A stretch of DNA of 64,000 nt from Brachionus rotundiformis (Eukaryota; Rotifera; Eurotatoria; Ploima; Brachionidae). The stretch is taken from the NCBI GenBank assembly GCA_016802295.1, contig JAESIW010000071.1, positions 248,001 to 312,000 on the forward strand, in the 5' to 3' direction. The notes below the pieces were generated by a model. The model saw only the letters and a program-made list of their open reading frames with translations. It searched no databases and was not told where the DNA came from. Both the position numbers and the translations under genes were made by a program. Shown here piece by piece: positions 1 to 11,500 of the stretch. Numbering within the stretch: position 1 is the first letter of the stretch; every line of letters starts with the position of its first letter.

Positions 1-35
1 TAAATAATGGAAAATTGATCAACTAAGCTGGTTCC

Positions 36-3000
36 ATGTCCGTCGAAGATGAAATGAATACAAGCTCAAAAATATTAATTAGTGAAAAGTTACTTTATAC
101 AAAAAGAATTTGGTATCTACCATTTCTAGATAGGGCGACTATTTGCAGTAGGTTAAAAAACAAGCCATCTGGGGTAATTTAGAATACAACCAATTTATCT
201 GTTTAATTAAATTTTTTTGTTAGAATTTTATAATTTCTGGACCTTTGGAACAAAATGAGCTCGTTTTATACAAATCCATGGACAAGTCGAAAATATGCCA
301 GCATTTGATTCAAAACACTGATGGTTCTAGCTTTTGGCTCAAAGATGACTCAGTCAACAAATTCAAATCTTTGATTGCACTACTCGAATATTATATAATC
401 AATAAAAAAAAGTAATTTATCTATTTTTTTAATATTGCATAACCCGTTATTCAAAATTTAAAAAAATCCGAAATCAGCTCTAAAATAGGGTTATCTTCAA
501 GACATTAACCAAAAAAAAAACATTTTTCTTAATTAGGAATTTTGGTGTAGAATTTCTGAAAATAAATGCTTTATTAAATTTTTTTATCTTTATATATCAT
601 ATGAGAATCGTTAAGCACTTTTATTAAGCCAATTATTTTAGATCATAATAATCGAATCTATTTTTTTGATTATAAAAATATCGAATTTCTAAATTTTGAT
701 TAAAATGAGATAAAAAAATTTAGGCTAATTTGGCCTAAATATGAAAAATATGCAATCTTTAAGTCAACTTAAAATTAGGCACGATTATTTTTAGCTGATG
801 AAACTAATTTATTAATTTTTTTTACCAATTATTTTTTCTTGGTAAATTTAGAAATTAAAATTTTTAATTATTTAGAAAAAAATTAATTGAGGCTAATTGG
901 TTTTATTGAATGTGCCGGTTTGCTCTAGCCGATCGATACCAGACCAGTTTTAAAGGTTAAAATCAAATGTTTAATTAGACAGAGTATTTTTAATTGTATA
1001 AAAAAAAATAAATCTCTATCTTACTAAAATAAACGATAGAAAATAACAAAATTAAATTTTTTGGTAAATATTTTATTCGAAGTCTTTCAGAGGTTATATT
1101 TATTATTTTTGTTTGGCAAATTGATGCATCGAAAGGCAACAATAAAGACCCAAAATCCGTGATTTAAGATTATATTTCAAAAAATATACTAATTCTATTT
1201 ATCTACAGGTTATCTTTTCTTATTTATCTAGATGATACCAGTTTGTATCAATTAAAAATAAAAAGCCTAGGCTTGCAACTTGTTGAAAGACCTATAGGGG
1301 CTTTTGTTCGATTCAGACTTTAAAACAATGTGCTTCATCTATTTGATTGATGCAAACAAATTTTGTGATTGGGAAAAAATTGAGACTTGATTATAAAATT
1401 GGTAAAACCATTAAAAGTGAATTATTAAACAAAGCATATGGTAGAGATAAGTTTTATTATTCACGCTTTGTTTACTATGAGAAAATATCTTATTTATGGG
1501 CATTATTTTTTTCTTCTTTATATATATATTTAATAACTAGATTTTGTTTAAAAAATTTAAAGTTGCTGATTTCAGGCCTAGGTCATTAGCTCAAGTATTG
1601 AAAGCAGTTTTGACCTAGAATAACTGGGTTTTCAGTTAAAATACTTTTTAATTAATTTTTGTTTATAGATCAAAAAAATTCAAGCTCACTTTGCCAAATG
1701 CACTTAAAGAGGCAAACGATTTTAAAATTTTAAATTCGTATTCTCTTCTCGAACAAGGTAAATAGTTTTTTTTTCGCCTAATCTAAGTTCTCTATGGCCT
1801 TAGTGACACTTTAATGACCAAAAAATCTTTATTGTATGGTAAATTGTGCTTGTGACCAATTTTGAACTATTTTCGCATCATCTTGATCACAATTTTTATT
1901 TTACCACAGCTAGGTTAGAAATTCAATGAATAATAATTAATTGATTTTTTTTATTTATTAAATTTGAGTGTATTAATTAAATTGCTTTTAAATTTAAAAT
2001 AGAACCAACACCCAAAAAGGTGCTTGAGCATCTTTTTGGTTTTTTGATTCGAGTGGAATTTAAATTTTTTATCAATTAAACCACCCATGTTTAATTGATT
2101 ATATAAATAAATTCAAAAAACACTCATTCTTATTATAAAGATTTAATTAATACAAAAGAAGTAAAGATAAAAACATATACGCAGATTACATAAGAAAAGT
2201 GCTTTTTAGATTTATAAACAAGTTTTTTAATTTTTAATTGAACAATTTCAATCATAATTTGATGAATTAAGAATTTACAATTCAAATTAAAATTAAAATC
2301 AATTCATCAAAAACTCCTACTTTAAAAGCTCTTTGTTTGTTAGTGAAAAAATACTAATAAGACTATTTTTTATTAAAAAATTATTTAATTAATAATTGCC
2401 TATTTAAATTTATTGAATGTGAGGTCAACAAAATGAATATAATTAATTAATATTAATATTAATATTAAATATTAATAGATTTTTGGCATGATAAAATTTA
2501 CTATCGACAACTGAAGGACAGCTCAGACCGAGTGCTAAAATCTCCAGATAAAAATCAGCAAACAGAAAGTCCAGACACAAGTAGATTACCAAAGAGCTCA
2601 ACAAGCTTGGAAATTTTGGAAAAACCACAAGAGCCCATAGTTAAAAAGCGCTCGAAGCGAAATTTTTACGATCCAAGATTTAACAGCTACCCTTCAGCTA
2701 AGCCCTACTATACAAATTTTTTAAAATTTTTCAAAAATTCCAAAAAATCACCCATAAACGCCTCAACACCGGCTTACTTTGGCACTGATAAATTCATCAA
2801 AATATCCAATCTAGTCAGTCAACTTCAACTAGCTAAAAAAAGTCAACACGATGAGGCAAACAAGACCGACTCTGCTGTAAATAGTTTGACCAATTTATCA
2901 GGCACTCTATCAGATTCAAAATCTTCCCATAATTTTGACACTTTATCAATAAATAGTTGCCTAAGTTTTATAGATATGATAGACACAAATAAAAATTTGA

Positions 3001-4718
3001 TTGAAACATACTCCACTATACCAAGTTCATTGCCAAACAGGAATAGAATCAAAATAGAAAATCGTCGAACCAATGTTCTAACTCTTTATTCGGCACAGAA
3101 CAATGAGTACAGCGAACCATTTGATTTGATTGCGTCCAAATTAGAGTCGAAAAAAAGTCAAGATGACGACTCGGCATATTCCAGCTGTTACCAGTCCAAT
3201 ATGTCCAGTCCCAGGATGAACAAAGTAAAAGTTGTGTCCACAGAAGAGGAAACAATTAACGACTCACTGGAATCGTCTTGTTCCTCATCGGCACAGTTTA
3301 CCAACTCAGAATACGAGTCAGTTAAAGATGTACTCATAAGCAATGAAAAAGACTTGTTCAAATCAACCATCACTGCTTTTGATATTTTGACAGAACGGTG
3401 TTCCGAATTGATGGAACTATTTGACTCGGAAAATACCGAGTCCAAAAAAACTCTCGATCTTAAATGTAAATTGTACAAATATCAAAAAACCAAGTCAAAT
3501 GAGTCACATCCAAAAGATACCAACAAGCTGTCACCATTTCTGTTGCGCAATCTTTCATTTGACTTGTACATGAAGTCATCTAGTTTATTATCTAGCTCTC
3601 TATCTTTGTCATCGTCAAACATTTTAAATGATAAATTCAATTCAATAAGACATTTAATAATAAAAATGTCCAAAAATGAGAAAATAATATTTGGCAAAAA
3701 TATCCAAGAGTTTGTTAAGTGTACAATTGGTCTTAAAGAGCTGAATCCATTTGTATTGATGAGCAATACTCGCCAATTTATGAACGGAATTAAGAATTAT
3801 TTGCTCACCAATGATTCTTCGAATTCAGATCTTAGGATTCTTTTGGAAAAAGAGCGCACTAGACTGGCACCGAGCGAGGTTCTCAATGTTGACTCCTTGA
3901 TCGAAGACTGTCTACAGTCCATCATCCTGCAGCCTTTGAAAGCCAAAATATACTATCTAATGGTAGACTGGTTCATTTCAGACAGTTCTATGATATCAAT
4001 TAAGCAAAGTATGAAGTTTATAGGTGATTTGAGCAAATCAGAAGCATGCAAGTACTTAAATTTGGAGGAAAAATTTTTGCCAAATGAAAAGTGTCTTAGA
4101 CAAGTAAGAAATTATTACAACCGGATGCAGTGCGAGTACGCACCATTTATCAAGCTAAAATATGTTCTATTCATTCTTGATGATCTGATTCAGACAGTTT
4201 CTGAATGGGCTGACTTTGAGTTCTTGGATGCTAGAAAGCTATTCTGCATATTGGCCTATGTGTTCAGCAAATGCCGAATGTACGCAATTCAAATAGAAAT
4301 TGAGTACATTTGGAGTTTGGTCAGCAAAAATTTGTTATCTCATGAAACTTTTTTTTATTTGACTTTGATAAGCTGTGTTGGCCAATCATTGGTCAAGGTA
4401 AATAAAGTAAACTGTTTTGAATATGAGAGCTATTTGGTCGAGGTTTTGATTGAAAATGGACAAGGACTGCAGAGAGGCTTTGTACCTTTGAAAAATGGAA
4501 TTAAATGCAAAGATTTGGCAAATCTAGTGTCTGCTAAGTATAGAATTTATAATCAAAATGAATACGGGTTGTATGTGTTGCAAGATGCAGAATTTTTGCC
4601 AATTAAAGAAGAAGAAAAAATACATGAATTAAGAATTGATAAAATTAAATCTGACCAAAGGTTTAATCTTGTTTACAAGCGTAAGGCGTCCAATATTTTG
4701 TGTTCAAAGTTTTTATAA
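36..4718 (+). CDS. RIN: RIN-family Ras/Rab interactor (SH2, VPS9, RA domains), Rab5 GEF
   Basis: Exons 36-173, 224-411, 1669-1757 and 2479-4718 join in phase to 884 aa. The ATG at 36 follows an in-frame stop. An SH2 domain lies at about residues 25-110: it begins IWYLPFLDRA and includes NFIISG, split by a 50-bp intron. After it, EQDFWHDK is rebuilt across the third intron and matches the short conserved linker of RIN proteins. A long Ser-rich acidic linker follows, then a VPS9 domain at about 560-780 (LNPFVLMSNTRQFMNG, LKYVLFILDDL) and a Ras-association domain at about 796-880. RIN proteins are cytosolic effectors of active Ras that load GTP on Rab5 during receptor endocytosis (family knowledge). 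The SH2 arginine is replaced by Ser. The 1257-bp second intron is unusually long here. Its 3' end converges with DRC10 across about 250 bp. An upstream non-coding exon is possible. Confidence 0.88.
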
Positions 4719-4964
4719 TCTTTTTTTATTTAAACAAAAAAGTCAAAAAATAACATTTGTATTTGAATTATTCTCCCAGAAAGTGTTTTACCAAAAATTA
4801 AGTTCAATTCAAAAAATTTTGAAAAAATTTATAACAAAATTAATAATAAATTGTTTAAAACAGTTTTTTTTTCTATTAATAAAAATACAAAAATTCAAAA
4901 TTTGTTTTATGTAATCTTTATTTTATTTAAAATAAAAAAAATAAATAAATTTTCATCTATGACT

Positions 4965-6360
4965 TTATTTTTTTCCCTTTTTTCCTTTTTTGGCTTTTCC
5001 TTTTTTTTTGAAAAGTCCTTTTCTAAGCTTAAATCCTCGCCAATAGCTTTGGATAACTATGGCAGCCTTAATCTTTTTGTTCAAGCTGTCCTCTTCCATG
5101 CGCCTAATTCTCTCTTGCATTCGCCTTTCTTCCAAAATTTTCAGGTATTCTTCCTCAAGTGGCTTGAATTTTTCCTCCAATTCTTGTAATTGTTTCTTTT
5201 CGTCCTCGTACAATGCCTCTATTTCGTCTATTTCGTTCTGTTTCTTGGTCATATCATCGTCATATCTAGCCAACAGACTCTCCACATTGGTCTCGTGCTT
5301 CCATTTTTCTTTTCTCAAGATCTGTTCTTGTTCTCTGTGCTCGCGTACCAAATTCTGGAATTGTTGCTTCAAAAGATTTAGTTCATTTTGAAGTTTGGAT
5401 CTATGGGAAAAAATTATCTCTCTTATTACTAGACTATCTTAAATCAATAAATTACTTTCTGCCATCGCTAGCTTTAACTTCGCTTGACTCTTGTTGTTCA
5501 GCATCCATCTTGGTACGCTTAATCAAGTCATTGCTGAATTTTTCAACATTTTTGTAGTCATTGTCCAATCTTCTAATTTGGTCATTTCTTACTTGGATTT
5601 CTTTTTCCTTATCGGCTATTGCAATGTCTAGTTCATTTTTCAGCTTGTTAATTAGCTCATTATTAACTTTTTCTCTTAATAATAGTTCTTTGAGATAGTC
5701 CAATTTTTCTTTCTGCTCATTTGGCGTGGTCAAAAGGCGTTCGTTCATCAATTCTTTCAGCTCATTCATTAAATCTTCATTAAATCAATGAATTAATTTT
5801 TTTTTCTAATCTTTAAATAAATTACTTTGAAATTCAACCAATTGTGGATTTTTGTCTATTTTACCAAATTCTGTTTTGATATTTTCAAAAAAAGACGGTC
5901 TACTGTTCAATATTCTGATAATGTCTTTGCATGAGTTTTTGATTAGGTGCTCTATTGAATCTTTGGTTTGAGATGAGACAGAATCATCTGATTTGAACTG
6001 GCCTTTTTTGTATGTGTCAATAAGGCGCTTATGGTTTTGGAACATGGAAATTATTTTTTCTTCAATATTCAAACTTTTTTCTTCATCGTTGAAGTTATGT
6101 CTTATCAGTTCTCGTACCTTTTCCTCATTGTTGACTATGACAGAAATATACTCAACAATTTCAAACTTTTTTATAAGTCTCTCAATAATGAACATGATCC
6201 GCTGGGACTCGGGGAGGTTTAGTTTTTTGTTCGATGGTTCCAGAACTTTAAGTGGTTCCAGTTTGAATTTTTGGCGCCGAGTGCCCATCACACTAGTCGA
6301 ACCTAATGATGAGGCCATTTTTAATGGATCGATTGAGTTTGCCAAATTTGCTAAAGCCAT
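4965..6360 (-). CDS. DRC10: Dynein regulatory complex protein 10 (IQ motif containing D)
   Basis: Exons 5826-6360, 5456-5774 and 4965-5400 join in phase (introns of 51 and 55 bp) to 429 aa, close to the usual 400-450 aa. The N-terminal half carries the family signatures SQRIMFIIERLI and a segment like IKNSCKDIIRILNSRP. The middle and C-terminal parts are charged coiled coil (REHREQEQILRKEKW, ETNVESLLARYDDDM). An IQ motif (AIVIQSYWRGFKLRKG) lies near residues 390-410, followed by a Lys/Gly tail. DRC10 is part of the nexin-dynein regulatory complex in motile axonemes, so this gene implies motile cilia. It converges on RIN. Homology was recognised from several separate blocks, so I am confident of DRC10 rather than the related DRC9. 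The start was chosen as the first ATG of the homologous frame. Confidence 0.9.
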
Positions 6361-6595
6361 TTTAGCAATTATTCTGTGTTTTGGCTCAATTTAGTCTAAA
6401 AATTTCTCATAATTAAATTTTGGCAAAGAAAAGCTTGTTACCATGGCAACATGCTATTTTTTTTATTTCGTAACATTTATTTAATAAATTAACTTGACAA
6501 AATGTTTGATTAATTTTTTTGTACCAATAAATTAAAAAATTTTAATAGAATCAAAATTTATTTAAAAAGCAAAATTTATAAAAAGAAATTATTCT

Positions 6596-7921
6596 TTAAT
6601 AGGTAATGTAACTGGCTGAACCACATCTACCTTTAACCATGTGTCTATGATTACAAATTTTCATTTGATCATCGTAAACTAAATTAGATGGACATTTCAT
6701 AATTGTCCTTCTTCCATTTGCGCACATTTCAAATCTGGAACAATCACCCGGAATTGATTTCATTTCAGAAGAGTAGCAATTTCCATTATATGGCTGTTTA
6801 GTTTGATATTTTGGCTTTTCATATTCCATTTTCTGGTAGCTTTTCATTGGCTTATATATTTTTGTTTTGTATTTATCATTTCCATATTTATCATAGCTAT
6901 CATATTTCTTTGGCATCTCATACTCCTTTTTTCCATAAATAGATGCATATTGTGCTTCATATGGACTTTTTTCCTTAGCTTCAGCTTCATATTTAGTCTT
7001 CATTGGATACTCATTGGCATATTGTCCATTCATACCATTCACATCTTTTTTTTCGTACATATTGGTCATATACTCTGTGTCTTGTTCTTCATAAGACTTT
7101 TTTTTGTAATCTTGTGTCTTATAATCAATTGAGTTATATTGGTTGTAGTTGACCACAGGTTTTTGAACTTTGTACGTCTCATATGGTCTTATATTTTGGG
7201 CTTTTTTTCCGTATTCATTCATATTGTTGTCATATCCATTATTCATGTTGGCATAAGTTGGTTTGTACTGTTGTTGGTAATTATTATTTTGCTCTTTTTT
7301 GTACATGGGCATTTTTTTCTGATGATAGTCCATTGACATGTAGATGTTGGAATTCTTATTTTTATATTGTTTTGTTTTGTATGTTTGGCCATTGCCATAA
7401 CTAGATTGGTAGTTTTGCTGATATTTAGTCGGCTTATTTGGATAAGTTACTTTTTTTTGATTATAAACTGGTTTATATTGGTTTTTCATTTCTTTATAAG
7501 TCATGTCATCTTTTGGTTGATAATTATCTGATGAATATGAGTTTTGATATTGAGGAATTGTCTTTACATAGGTTTTTTTGTATGTTTTAGGAGTGTCGGC
7601 ATAAACATATTTATTATTCATTGATGGGTAAACTGGATTTTTGGAAGCATAATCAGATGGCTTTGAATAGACTTGTTTGTAGGAAGACGGATACATCTTA
7701 TTTGTAGATTGTTGATATTGGTTGTAAGCTGGCTTGGGACTGGCATATTTGACAGTTTTTTTTATCTTGGACTCATAGGTTTTACCATAGGTAACAGATG
7801 CATACTGGTTATTAGCTTTGTATGGCATAGCGTTGTTGTTAGTATATTCGTGGCCATACTGATGGGTACCTTCTATTATCCATGCGGCACACACAACCAA
7901 CACTAAACTTAACTTGATCAT
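6596..7921 (-). CDS. Secreted Tyr/Lys-rich protein with C-terminal chitin-binding (peritrophin-A, CBM14) domain
   Basis: Single-exon ORF of 441 aa. A signal peptide (KLSLVLVVCAAWIIEG) starts it. About 340 residues of low-complexity sequence follow, dominated by Tyr, Lys, Asn, Gln, Pro and Met. I count about 67 Tyr overall, near 15%. Short units such as YKKTY, YKPVY and YGKKEY recur without an exact period. The last about 55 residues carry six Cys in CBM14 spacing (NCYSS, GDCSRFEMC, MKCPSN, KICNHR, GRCG). Seen: secretion signal, Tyr-rich body and chitin-binding tail. Known: CBM14 domains bind chitin in peritrophic matrix and cuticle. Inferred: an extracellular matrix, lorica, eggshell or adhesive protein whose tyrosines could be cross-linked. 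I know no named family for the repetitive body. The 3' end is 235 bp from the DRC10 start. Confidence 0.85.
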   Translation of the reverse strand: MIKLSLVLVVCAAWIIEGTHQYGHEYTNNNAMPYKANNQYASVTYGKTYESKIKKTVKYASPKPAYNQYQQSTNKMYPSSYKQVYSKPSDYASKNPVYPSMNNKYVYADTPKTYKKTYVKTIPQYQNSYSSDNYQPKDDMTYKEMKNQYKPVYNQKKVTYPNKPTKYQQNYQSSYGNGQTYKTKQYKNKNSNIYMSMDYHQKKMPMYKKEQNNNYQQQYKPTYANMNNGYDNNMNEYGKKAQNIRPYETYKVQKPVVNYNQYNSIDYKTQDYKKKSYEEQDTEYMTNMYEKKDVNGMNGQYANEYPMKTKYEAEAKEKSPYEAQYASIYGKKEYEMPKKYDSYDKYGNDKYKTKIYKPMKSYQKMEYEKPKYQTKQPYNGNCYSSEMKSIPGDCSRFEMCANGRRTIMKCPSNLVYDDQMKICNHRHMVKGRCGSASYITY

Positions 7922-7975
7922 TTTTGATTTTTTTTGGTTCTTTTGTAGTTTTGATTTTTGTCAATTAAAATTGTT

Positions 7976-7984
7976 TAATTTATA
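7976..7984 (-). promoter_or_regulatory. Possible TATA box of the Tyr-rich protein gene
   Basis: On the minus strand TATAAATTA lies about 55-63 bp before the ATG. In such AT-rich DNA this can be chance, but position and match are reasonable for a short-leader gene. Confidence 0.25.
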
Positions 7985-8585
7985 GTGATTATATGAGTAT
8001 ATTTTTGATTCTGGATGATATCTGTGACATTTCAGGATGTTCTCATAATATTTAAAAAGTGAACTTTTAATTCACTTTATTTCTGAGGGCAGTTTAGATT
8101 GATTTAATGAATCATTAATAAGCTATGATGATTTTAAAAATATAAATATAATGTATGTTGTTTGCATAGAATTGTATCATAAATATATTTTTTAAACTAG
8201 AAAAATAAAAAATAAACTAAAAATTAAACCAATATATTAAATTTATTATTTTAATAAATCTAAATCAATCATTTTTATTAAAAAATGCATTTTTATTAAA
8301 CCGAAATCTAAAATTTCTAATTTTTAAATGGAACTAAAGTTATGCTAATTGGCTTTGAACATATTTCTACAAAAAGCTCACTCTTAATCATTTTAATAAT
8401 TGTTGATATAAAAATTTGAAAATAAGTTAAAAGTAATTTTTTTCTCTTATAAATTTTTATTTCATAATCAAATGTTAAATAGAGATGAGAAATAAAAAGT
8501 TTTGAAATGATAACAAAAACAATGAAATTTCAAAACAAATTAAGAAAAAAAATGGGGACTTCAAACAAAACAAAATTTATCTTGT
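7985..8585. other. Intergenic, no gene seen
   Basis: AT-rich spacer between the 5' end of the Tyr-rich gene and the 3' end of the USP gene. It is likely promoter on one side and 3' UTR on the other. I see no ORF with coding character. Confidence 0.6.
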
Positions 8586-11500
8586 TTATATCTTAATTTT
8601 TTGAGGGAAAGGTCTTGGTTCTGGCGAAGGCGACGGTGATACCGATAGTGACGATATTGACGATGAAGAAGATTTGTATTGTTTTAGCAAAGTTAAACCA
8701 TTTGGTTCAGACTTGAACTTCTTTAAACTAAAATTGGAACTTGCACAGCTATGCGATGAAACACTGCTGCATGGAATACTAGAATCTGTTTCATAGTCGT
8801 CCATTTTCCGCTTTTTAGCATCAGGTTCCATCTTCACTTTCTTGGCCTTTAACGCGTTCTTAACTCTTTTCAATTTTCGCTTTAATTTGGAATTATTTGA
8901 GTCGTTTCCAATCTTTTTTCTAATTAATAAAATTATTTTCTTCAGCTTTTTTTTTGTCATACTCTGATAGTCTTTTCTGGCATTTGGTACATTTTTTTCA
9001 AGTGACTTAACACCATTGGGTATAGCGGTTGAATCGAACTGAGGCTTGGAAAAGGTCAGAATTTTGTTGTGGTCGACTAGTGGTTGTATTTTTCTATTTG
9101 GTTCAATTGGTGCATCGTTCATCTTACTGTAGAAGAGAATGTAGGCGTGCTGAGCGAGAGCGTCATGAGTCTGAACTCCACTCACTCGTTGGTCATCAGC
9201 TTTGTACCAGCGATCATTGGGACCGCGCACATAAGAATAATAGTGGCCTGAGTGTGACGTATAGCCCAAGTGAACAAGAACACCGTAGAGCTTGTAGTTT
9301 AATTTCTTTAACGATTTTTCGTTAGAGTTAATTGAATCATCATCAGGCACAAAGGTTTTCATGCTTAGAGTTTCTGGATAAGTGACGTAATGGGACAGTT
9401 TTCCACCATGCGAAAAATCAAAACGTTTCAAATGAACCACCAAAATGTTGGGAGCTGTTCGGATTGTGTATTTCTTTGTAGCGCGGGTTTTTTTGCTACA
9501 CTTGTCACATTTGTAGGCATTTTCGCCATCGAGGACCTCTTCGCGCAAAAAGTGCAGCATACCTTTGCGGATGTCTTGAACATATTTTACATCTATTGGC
9601 CATGAATTGGTATTTTCGATGGTGTCCGATGTTCGACCACAATTCGAGCAGGTTACTAAAAATTTTGGCTAATAAAAATTTATTCTTTTTTCATAAATTT
9701 AAAATCGATTAATAAAATTTTAATTATTTAAACTTAAGACAAAAAAATCTATTTTTCTTTTAGATATTTAAAAAATAATTTTTGATCATAAACTTGTGTG
9801 TTAAATTATCAAAGACTAATTTTTGAAATAAAAAAATAATTTAATTTATTAGAAACATTTATGATTGTAGCTACAATCAAATTTGAAAAATAAATATTCA
9901 AAATACTTCTAATTAACTTAATATTATTAAATTTAATGTTGATATATAATTCATGAGTTTTATGTAAAATTCTAAAAAATATGAAAACAATCTTCTCTGT
10001 TAAATTATGACTTGTTTAATGAAAATTTAGATAAACTTTTAATCTGAACTTGAAATCAGTTTCTAAGTTAGTTTATCTTTTTTGTTAAAATTGAAACTTA
10101 TAATCAACAATTATCATTATATGTTAATAGTTAATTATTAGATAATGTATTAGTTATTAAATTTAAAACAGAGTTAAATTTTTAAGTTGAATGTTGTTTT
10201 TAATTATCAATATCAATATTAAAAATTAATCTTTAAATAAACTAGATAAATTCTACTCCAGTCCATTATTTTAATATATTAATATTTTTTTAAACTGAAA
10301 AATAAATACTACATTTCATATAAATAAACAATTTTAATATCTATTTTTAAAGGAATGTCAAAACACTTTTAATTGGCTTAATATCATTAAATTTAATAAA
10401 GGTATTAAAATCATAAGAAGAAAATAAAATGTGACCATAACCAATAAGCATAATGCAACAAAATATGTAAACACTCTTTCGTTTTAAATTTACTAATTAA
10501 GAAAAGCCAAAGGACTACTAATTAAATAATATTTTTAAATGATAAAAATATCAATTGAATTCTACCATAACGATGATTTATGCATAATTAAAAAAAAATG
10601 TGAAAATATTCTAATCTGTTAAAGGTAAAATATTTAAAGGCTTGGCTTGTTTTAATGAAAGTTTAGATAAACTTTTAAATTGAAAATGAAATCAGTGTCT
10701 AATTTTATGTATATTTTTTGTTTAAACTGAAGCTTATAATGAACAAGTATGATTAAATGTTTAGCTTTGCAAGAAAGTTTATAAATTATTAAATTTAATG
10801 CAGACATTTTTGTAAGTTAAGCCAGGCAATTATGACCATAACCAAGTATTATGCACAATTGTGCATCTCTTAAAGTGTGGCATAGTTTTGGAGCATTTTT
10901 AAAAGAAAGTTCAGCTTTTGGTCAAATTATATAAAAAAAAATATTCAAATAAAAAAACAATTTTGAATAAAATTTGATTTTTTCATTTATGAATGAATGT
11001 AGCTACATCTCACCTACAAACAAATTTTTTAAATATTTTCAACTACCCTCTGCAAAACAATTATCATTTTTATTCATATTAAAATTTGAGTATATATCCT
11101 TAATCGATTTCAAAACACTTCTAATTAACTTACTTCGGCTTCTAAATTGGAAAGAGAAAATGTCATCAAGAATAGTGTTGACTTTTTTGTTCTTGTTCTG
11201 TATGTTAAGTTTGTTTTGCATGTTCAATGTAAACTTGATAGACTTGGCCATACTTTCGAGCAGGGTAGTGAAAAATTCAGAGGCGTCTTCTTGAGTGCCA
11301 ACTCCAAACACAGCCGATATTTCTTTAATTAATAATTAATATGTGTCAAAAAGCTGCCATGATTACTTTTAATGTTGTAGCAGAGCGAATTTGGCCTGGC
11401 GTATCCATTTGAATTGAATATGTCGTAAATGATGCGTTCCACTTCGCATAAGGAACAGAATCCTTTAAGTTGGCGATATTTGCAAGTAGACGAGTGGGGT

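Noticed and set aside
1347..1589. 80-codon frame in the RIN intron
   Set aside because: Non-ATG start, no recognisable motif, AT-rich composition like the rest of the intron; the flanking exons join in phase without it.
6803..7906. Several open frames on the plus strand opposite the Tyr-rich gene
   Set aside because: They are hydrophobic antisense shadows produced by Tyr/Lys/Asn codons of the real gene and carry no domain.
9029..9605. Plus-strand frames over the USP catalytic region
   Set aside because: Antisense to the conserved USP His-box exon; translation shows no family similarity.
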